A stretch of DNA of 17,613 nt from an uncultured Collinsella sp. Lineage in GTDB: Bacteria; Actinomycetota; Coriobacteriia; Coriobacteriales; Coriobacteriaceae. Each line of letters begins with the position of its first letter. Within the stretch, counting starts at the first letter, position 1. This document shows positions 14,310 to 17,613 of this stretch, one piece after another. The DNA lies in assembly GCA_902494605.1 (NCBI GenBank), contig CABUUG010000024.1, forward strand, positions 1 to 17,613, read 5' to 3'. The notes under the pieces were generated by a model, which did not search any database, was not told where the DNA came from, and worked only from the letters and a program-made list of their open reading frames with translations. A program made the translations under genes and the position numbers.

Positions 14310-15095
14310 ATGCAAACCACGCACATGGCGACCCCGGTACTGGAGGTCGCGCATCTCGAAAAGGTATATGGAGCGCTGGGCAACGTGACCCGCGCGCTCA
14401 ACGACGTCAGCTTCACCGTCAACCGCGGCGAATTCGTGGGCATCATGGGCGCCTCGGGCTCGGGCAAGTCGACGTTGCTCAACTGCGTGTCGACCATCGA
14501 TAGCGCCACGAGCGGCACCATCCGCATCAACGGCCAGGACGTGACGCGTATGAAGCAGGCTAAGCTTTCGCAGTTCCGCCGCGAGGAGCTCGGCTTTATC
14601 TTCCAGGACTCCAACCTGCTCGATACGCTCACGGCACGCGAGAACATCGCCCTGCCGCTCACCATCGCCCGCACAAACTCGGCAGAGATCTCGACTCGCG
14701 TGCAGGATGTGGCAGCGCGCCTGTCCATCAGTCAGGTGCTCGACAAGTATCCCTACCAGATGTCCGGCGGTCAGCAGCAGCGCGTTGCCGCGGCTCGTGC
14801 GCTCGTCACTGACCCCACCATGATCATGGCCGACGAGCCCACCGGCGCCCTCGATTCCAAGAGCGCCCGCCTGCTGCTCGAGAGCCTGGAGGCCCTCAAT
14901 CGCCGCCTGCGCGCCACCGTGCTCATGGTCACGCATGACAGCTTTGCCGCCAGCTACACGAGCCGCGTGCTGTTTATTCGCGACGGCAAGATCTTCACCG
15001 AGCTGCGCCGCGGCGACACCGACCGCCGAGAGTTCTTCGACCGCATTATGGAGGTCGTTGCCATGATGGGCGGTGAGGGCTCCGATGCTCTGTAA
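14310..15095 (+). CDS. Bce-type ABC transporter ATP-binding protein
   Basis: The cytoplasmic ATPase of an exporter of the MacB/BceA group, 261 residues. Motifs in order: Walker A GASGSGKST (47-55), Q-loop at Gln99 (FIFQD), the signature MSGGQQQR (151-158), Walker B MIMADE (171-176) followed by the D-loop GALD, and the switch His209 (VTHD). The MSGGQQQRVAAARAL block and the interrupted ENIALPL segment fit BceA-like proteins that pair with a large FtsX-type permease. AAAGGA at 14298-14303 is 6 bases before the ATG. The gene overlaps the permease gene by 11 bases, so the two are one translationally coupled unit. Family members export or dislodge peptide antibiotics such as bacitracin, but the ligand here is unknown. 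Confidence 0.92.
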   Translation: MQTTHMATPVLEVAHLEKVYGALGNVTRALNDVSFTVNRGEFVGIMGASGSGKSTLLNCVSTIDSATSGTIRINGQDVTRMKQAKLSQFRREELGFIFQDSNLLDTLTARENIALPLTIARTNSAEISTRVQDVAARLSISQVLDKYPYQMSGGQQQRVAAARALVTDPTMIMADEPTGALDSKSARLLLESLEALNRRLRATVLMVTHDSFAASYTSRVLFIRDGKIFTELRRGDTDRREFFDRIMEVVAMMGGEGSDAL

Positions 15096-17286
15096 ACTCG
15101 CTTGGGGCAACGTCCGCCGTGCCGGCCGCGACTACCTCGTCTACCTTTTGACGCTCACCCTGGGCGTCACGGTCTTCTATGCCTTTAACACCATCTCGAT
15201 GCAAGTCGACATCGCCGGCATCGATGAAGAGGGCTTGGCGCAGGTTATGGGCAGCATACTCGGCGACCTGACGTACTTTTTGGCCGGTGTCATGGCCTTT
15301 TTGATGGTGTATGCCAATAACTTCATCATGAAACGCCGCAAAAAGGAGTTTGGCCTGTACCAGGTGCTCGGCATGGGGCGCGGGCGCGTCGCCACGATCA
15401 TGGCGCTCGAGACGGTGATTGTCTCGGTGGTGGCCTTTGTCGCCGGCATTGTGCTGGGTGTGGGACTCTCCCAGCTCATGACGTTCTTTACGGCCTCGCT
15501 CTTTAAGACACAGATCGCCAATTTCCACTTCTTTTTCTCGATGCATGCGTTCAATCTGACCCTTGCCTGCATGCTCGTAATGTTTGTACTCACGCTACTG
15601 CTGAACCTCCGCGCCGTGCGTCGTACCAAACTCATCGAGCTTATGGGTGCCGAGCGTCGCAACGAGAGCATCAAGACACGCAACCCCTGGATCGCGATTG
15701 CCATCTTTGCCGTGGGTGCGGTGCTTGTGGGCGTGGCCTATTACCGTCTGCTACGTGATGGGTTCCCGCTAACCGCGACGGACAGCAAGCTGCAAGAGGC
15801 CATGAACCAGTTTGGTATTACGACCGCTATGGTTACCGTGGGCACCTTTGCCCTGTTCTGGGGACTCTCGGGCATGCTCATCAAGCTGCTGCAGAGCCTG
15901 CGCGGCGTGTATTGGCGCGGCCTCAACATGTTTACCGTGCGCCAGCTTGCGGCCAAGGTCAACACGGTGTGCTTTTCGATGGGCGTCATCGCGATGCTCC
16001 TGTTTTTGGCCATCACCTCGGTGACGTGCGGTATGTCAATTGCCAACGTGATGAATGAAAACCTGGAGCGCTATAACCCTGTTGACGTGTCTCAGACGTA
16101 TGTCTATTACACGCCCGATACGCTCGACTACTACAAAGGGTATGTCAATCCGTCTGAGGCCGATCGCATGGTGTTGGCCGATACAACGGTCGATTTGTAC
16201 CCTGCATGGCACGGCAAGGGCAAGTCGGCGGACAACAACGACGAGACCGGCAAGAAGGTCGATATCGCCGATGTTGCCGGTGAGCATGTACAGATCGATT
16301 CGTATCTGAGTTACCCATTTGGCGGCTCGAATCCTTCGGTGACCCCAAGTGAGATGTGCAAGACCATGGGCGAAAAGCTTCCCAAGGCGTTCGGGGGTAG
16401 CAATGCCGATACGATGGGTCTGTTTGTGACGCCGGCGAGCCAGTACAACAAACTGCGTCAGATGATGGGCGAGGAGCCGGTGCACATCGGTCACGACCAG
16501 TATCTGCTCACATGTGATATGGGCGGCGAGCTGGTCGACCTGTACACCAAATACATGGCCGGCGGCCATACCCTCACCTTGGGTGGGCATGAGCTCAAGC
16601 CCGCAACCGATAAGTCGGACGAAGATACGGCGGCCATCGCCAACTCGGCGATGGGCAGTAATCCGGGTACCGTCGTCGTTGCCGACGAGCTGTTGTCCCA
16701 ACTTAATCTGCAGCCGTATTCCAGTAGCCTGCTCGTTAACTACAAACAGGGGATGGATACGACTGAGGCAGACGAGAGCATTAAATACACTGTGCTCGAC
16801 AATCTGCTCGTTGACGGCAAGGAGCCGGGGTCGTGGGGAATCTTCATCACACGCTCCGAGATGTACACGCAAGCAGCGCAAATGAACGGTCTTATTAGCT
16901 ACCTAGCCATCTACATCGGCTTTGTATTGGTCGTTGCATGCGCGGCGATTCTGTCGATCCAGCAACTCTCCAACGTGGCCGACGGCAGCCGCAGCTATCG
17001 TGTGCTGGCACAGATCGGCTGCGACGACCGCCAGATTCGCCATTCGGTGATGGCGCAGCAAGCGGTGTTCTTCCTGTTCCCGCTGGCGGTGGGCTTGGCG
17101 CACTCCTTTGTGGCACTTAAGGTGATCATCGAGCTGGTGAGCATATTCGGAAATATGAGCATCGGTGGCACCGTGGGCCTCACCTGTGCAATCTTCCTGG
17201 CAGCCTACGGCGGCTACTTCCTGGTGACCTACCTCATGAGCACCGGCATGGTGCGAGCCGCCATCGCCACCCGCTACAGCGAGTAA
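15085..17286 (+). CDS. Bce-type ABC transporter permease (FtsX domain)
   Basis: The 733-residue membrane partner of the preceding ATPase. It begins KLAWGNVRRAGRDYLVYLLTL, the typical amphipathic start of BceB-like permeases. Ten membrane segments are visible: near 17-38, 62-82, 103-131, 152-175, 202-222, 245-268, 292-320, then three more after residue 605. Between segments 7 and 8 lies a large extracellular domain (about 325-605), the ligand- and sensor-kinase-contacting part in BceB. KRRKKEFGLYQVLGMGRGR (83-101) is the conserved cytoplasmic loop that contacts the ATPase. An in-frame GTG 12 bases upstream (15073) is possible, but GAGGG five bases before ATG 15085 and family alignment favour the shorter form. 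No BceRS-like two-component genes are in the window. Its terminator is at 17324-17364. Confidence 0.92.
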   Translation: MLCKLAWGNVRRAGRDYLVYLLTLTLGVTVFYAFNTISMQVDIAGIDEEGLAQVMGSILGDLTYFLAGVMAFLMVYANNFIMKRRKKEFGLYQVLGMGRGRVATIMALETVIVSVVAFVAGIVLGVGLSQLMTFFTASLFKTQIANFHFFFSMHAFNLTLACMLVMFVLTLLLNLRAVRRTKLIELMGAERRNESIKTRNPWIAIAIFAVGAVLVGVAYYRLLRDGFPLTATDSKLQEAMNQFGITTAMVTVGTFALFWGLSGMLIKLLQSLRGVYWRGLNMFTVRQLAAKVNTVCFSMGVIAMLLFLAITSVTCGMSIANVMNENLERYNPVDVSQTYVYYTPDTLDYYKGYVNPSEADRMVLADTTVDLYPAWHGKGKSADNNDETGKKVDIADVAGEHVQIDSYLSYPFGGSNPSVTPSEMCKTMGEKLPKAFGGSNADTMGLFVTPASQYNKLRQMMGEEPVHIGHDQYLLTCDMGGELVDLYTKYMAGGHTLTLGGHELKPATDKSDEDTAAIANSAMGSNPGTVVVADELLSQLNLQPYSSSLLVNYKQGMDTTEADESIKYTVLDNLLVDGKEPGSWGIFITRSEMYTQAAQMNGLISYLAIYIGFVLVVACAAILSIQQLSNVADGSRSYRVLAQIGCDDRQIRHSVMAQQAVFFLFPLAVGLAHSFVALKVIIELVSIFGNMSIGGTVGLTCAIFLAAYGGYFLVTYLMSTGMVRAAIATRYSE

Positions 17287-17323
17287 CAAGCGGGCAAAAT
17301 CGTCGCAAAATCAGAGGTGTATG

Positions 17324-17364
17324 ACCGCCGCGAAGGGACCAGGGGCCCTTTCGCGGCGGTTTTT
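17324..17364 (+). terminator. Rho-independent terminator of the ABC exporter operon
   Basis: ACCGCCGCGAAGGG (17324-17337) pairs with CCCTTTCGCGGCGGT (17346-17360) with one bulged base and an 8-base loop, followed by TTTT. It starts 38 bases after the permease stop codon. Confidence 0.9.
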
Positions 17365-17387
17365 GCCAATCTGGTGCGTCTCAGATA

Positions 17388-17515
17388 CAAGTGAGTAGAC
17401 TTTTTTGAACCTGCCGAGCACATCGCGACAAATAATCGATGAAACCGCAGGTTAGAGCTGTGGCGTTTTAGGGCGTGCTCGGCCTTCTGCAAAAAGCCTA
17501 CTCACTTGGTTTTTC
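17388..17515 (+). repeat. 121-nt structured element with a conserved loop motif
   Basis: CAAGTGAGTAG (17388-17398) pairs with 17498-17508; TTTTTG (17402-17407) with CAAAAA (17490-17495); CCGAGCAC (17414-17421) with GTGCTCGG (17475-17482). The loop holds CGATGAAACCGCAGGT (17437-17452), which recurs at 13054-13069. AACCTGC (17408-17414) could alternatively pair with GCAGGTT (17447-17453). A T-run (GGTTTTTC) follows the outer stem. It is either a structured RNA/terminator or a palindromic repeat element; no gene is convincing here. Confidence 0.6.
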
Positions 17516-17553
17516 TGCTAGAAGACCGCCACGAGGGAAGGCAACTCCCCCGG

Positions 17554-17613
17554 TAGTCGTTGGGGACGTTCTTAAACGACTGGCCGTTGGGGACGTTCTT
17601 GTTTGACTAGTCA
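17554..17613 (+). repeat. Dispersed GTCATTGGGGAC repeat, locus 3 (runs to the window end)
   Basis: TAGTCGTTGGGGACGTTCTT, then AAACGACTGG, then a second unit CCGTTGGGGACGTTCTT. It has the same orientation and unit layout as locus 1 at 11-62, with scattered substitutions (A to G in the CATT core of both units). It may continue beyond the window. Confidence 0.8.

Noticed and set aside
14162..14728. 189-codon N-terminal extension of the NUDIX-Vsr frame
   Set aside because: It runs antisense through the ABC ATPase gene and its translation is Ser/Arg/Val-rich with no domain. The NUDIX fold begins right after the TTG at 14161, which has a good ribosome binding site.
17274..17492. 72-codon minus-strand open frame in the final spacer
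   Set aside because: It overlaps the terminator at 17324-17364 and the structured repeat at 17388-17508, which explain the sequence better; no supported ribosome binding site.
1..17613. tRNA, rRNA, CRISPR or complete insertion sequence
   Set aside because: No cloverleaf, rRNA-like conserved block, regularly spaced repeat-spacer array or transposase frame was seen on either strand by reading.

Overview
The window looks like chromosome of a gut Coriobacteriia member (Actinomycetota), most likely Collinsella or a close relative. This is inferred from the GC-rich codon use, strong AGGAGG-type ribosome binding sites, the gene content (anaerobe flavodiiron protein, lactose/galactose catabolism with both Firmicutes-like pathways, a Bce-type ABC exporter) and dispersed GTCATTGGGGAC repeats in the spacers. 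The genus is not proven from this sequence. No rRNA, tRNA, CRISPR array or transposase gene was seen.

Layout. 1-1245: an intergenic repeat, then an unrecognised membrane protein with a clean terminator. 1300-4710: a tagatose-6-phosphate operon, lacA-lacB-lacX-lacC, behind a palindromic operator-like region and ending in large RNA hairpins. 4751-4865: a palindromic repeat and the galT terminator. 4913-7737 (minus): galK-galT of the Leloir pathway. 7738-8075: a divergent control region with three copies of one 12-bp motif on the same helical face, then a LacI-family regulator (8076-9107). 9237-10397: an FprA-type flavodiiron protein. 10472-11275 (minus): a DeoR/GlpR-family regulator, divergent from a class II fructose/tagatose-bisphosphate aldolase (11609-12466). 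The aldolase is followed by a 153-bp foldback with perfect 38-bp outer arms. 12644-13174 is mostly non-coding and carries degenerate repeats. 13175-14161 (minus): one protein joining a NUDIX (MutT-like) hydrolase to a Vsr mismatch endonuclease. 14310-17286: a Bce-type ABC ATPase and permease. 17287-17613: terminator, a 121-nt structured element and another GTCATTGGGGAC-family repeat.

How the genes fit together. Galactose 6-phosphate (from a PTS not seen here) would go through LacAB to tagatose 6-phosphate, LacC to tagatose 1,6-bisphosphate, and an aldolase to triose phosphates. No lacD is present, so the class II aldolase 7 kb downstream is the obvious candidate for the last step. Free galactose would go through GalK and GalT; LacX is probably a mutarotase-like enzyme. 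Two regulators (LacI type and DeoR type) probably divide control of the two routes. The most unusual items are the NUDIX-Vsr fusion without a nearby cytosine methylase, the phased triple operator, and several families of palindromic intergenic repeats.
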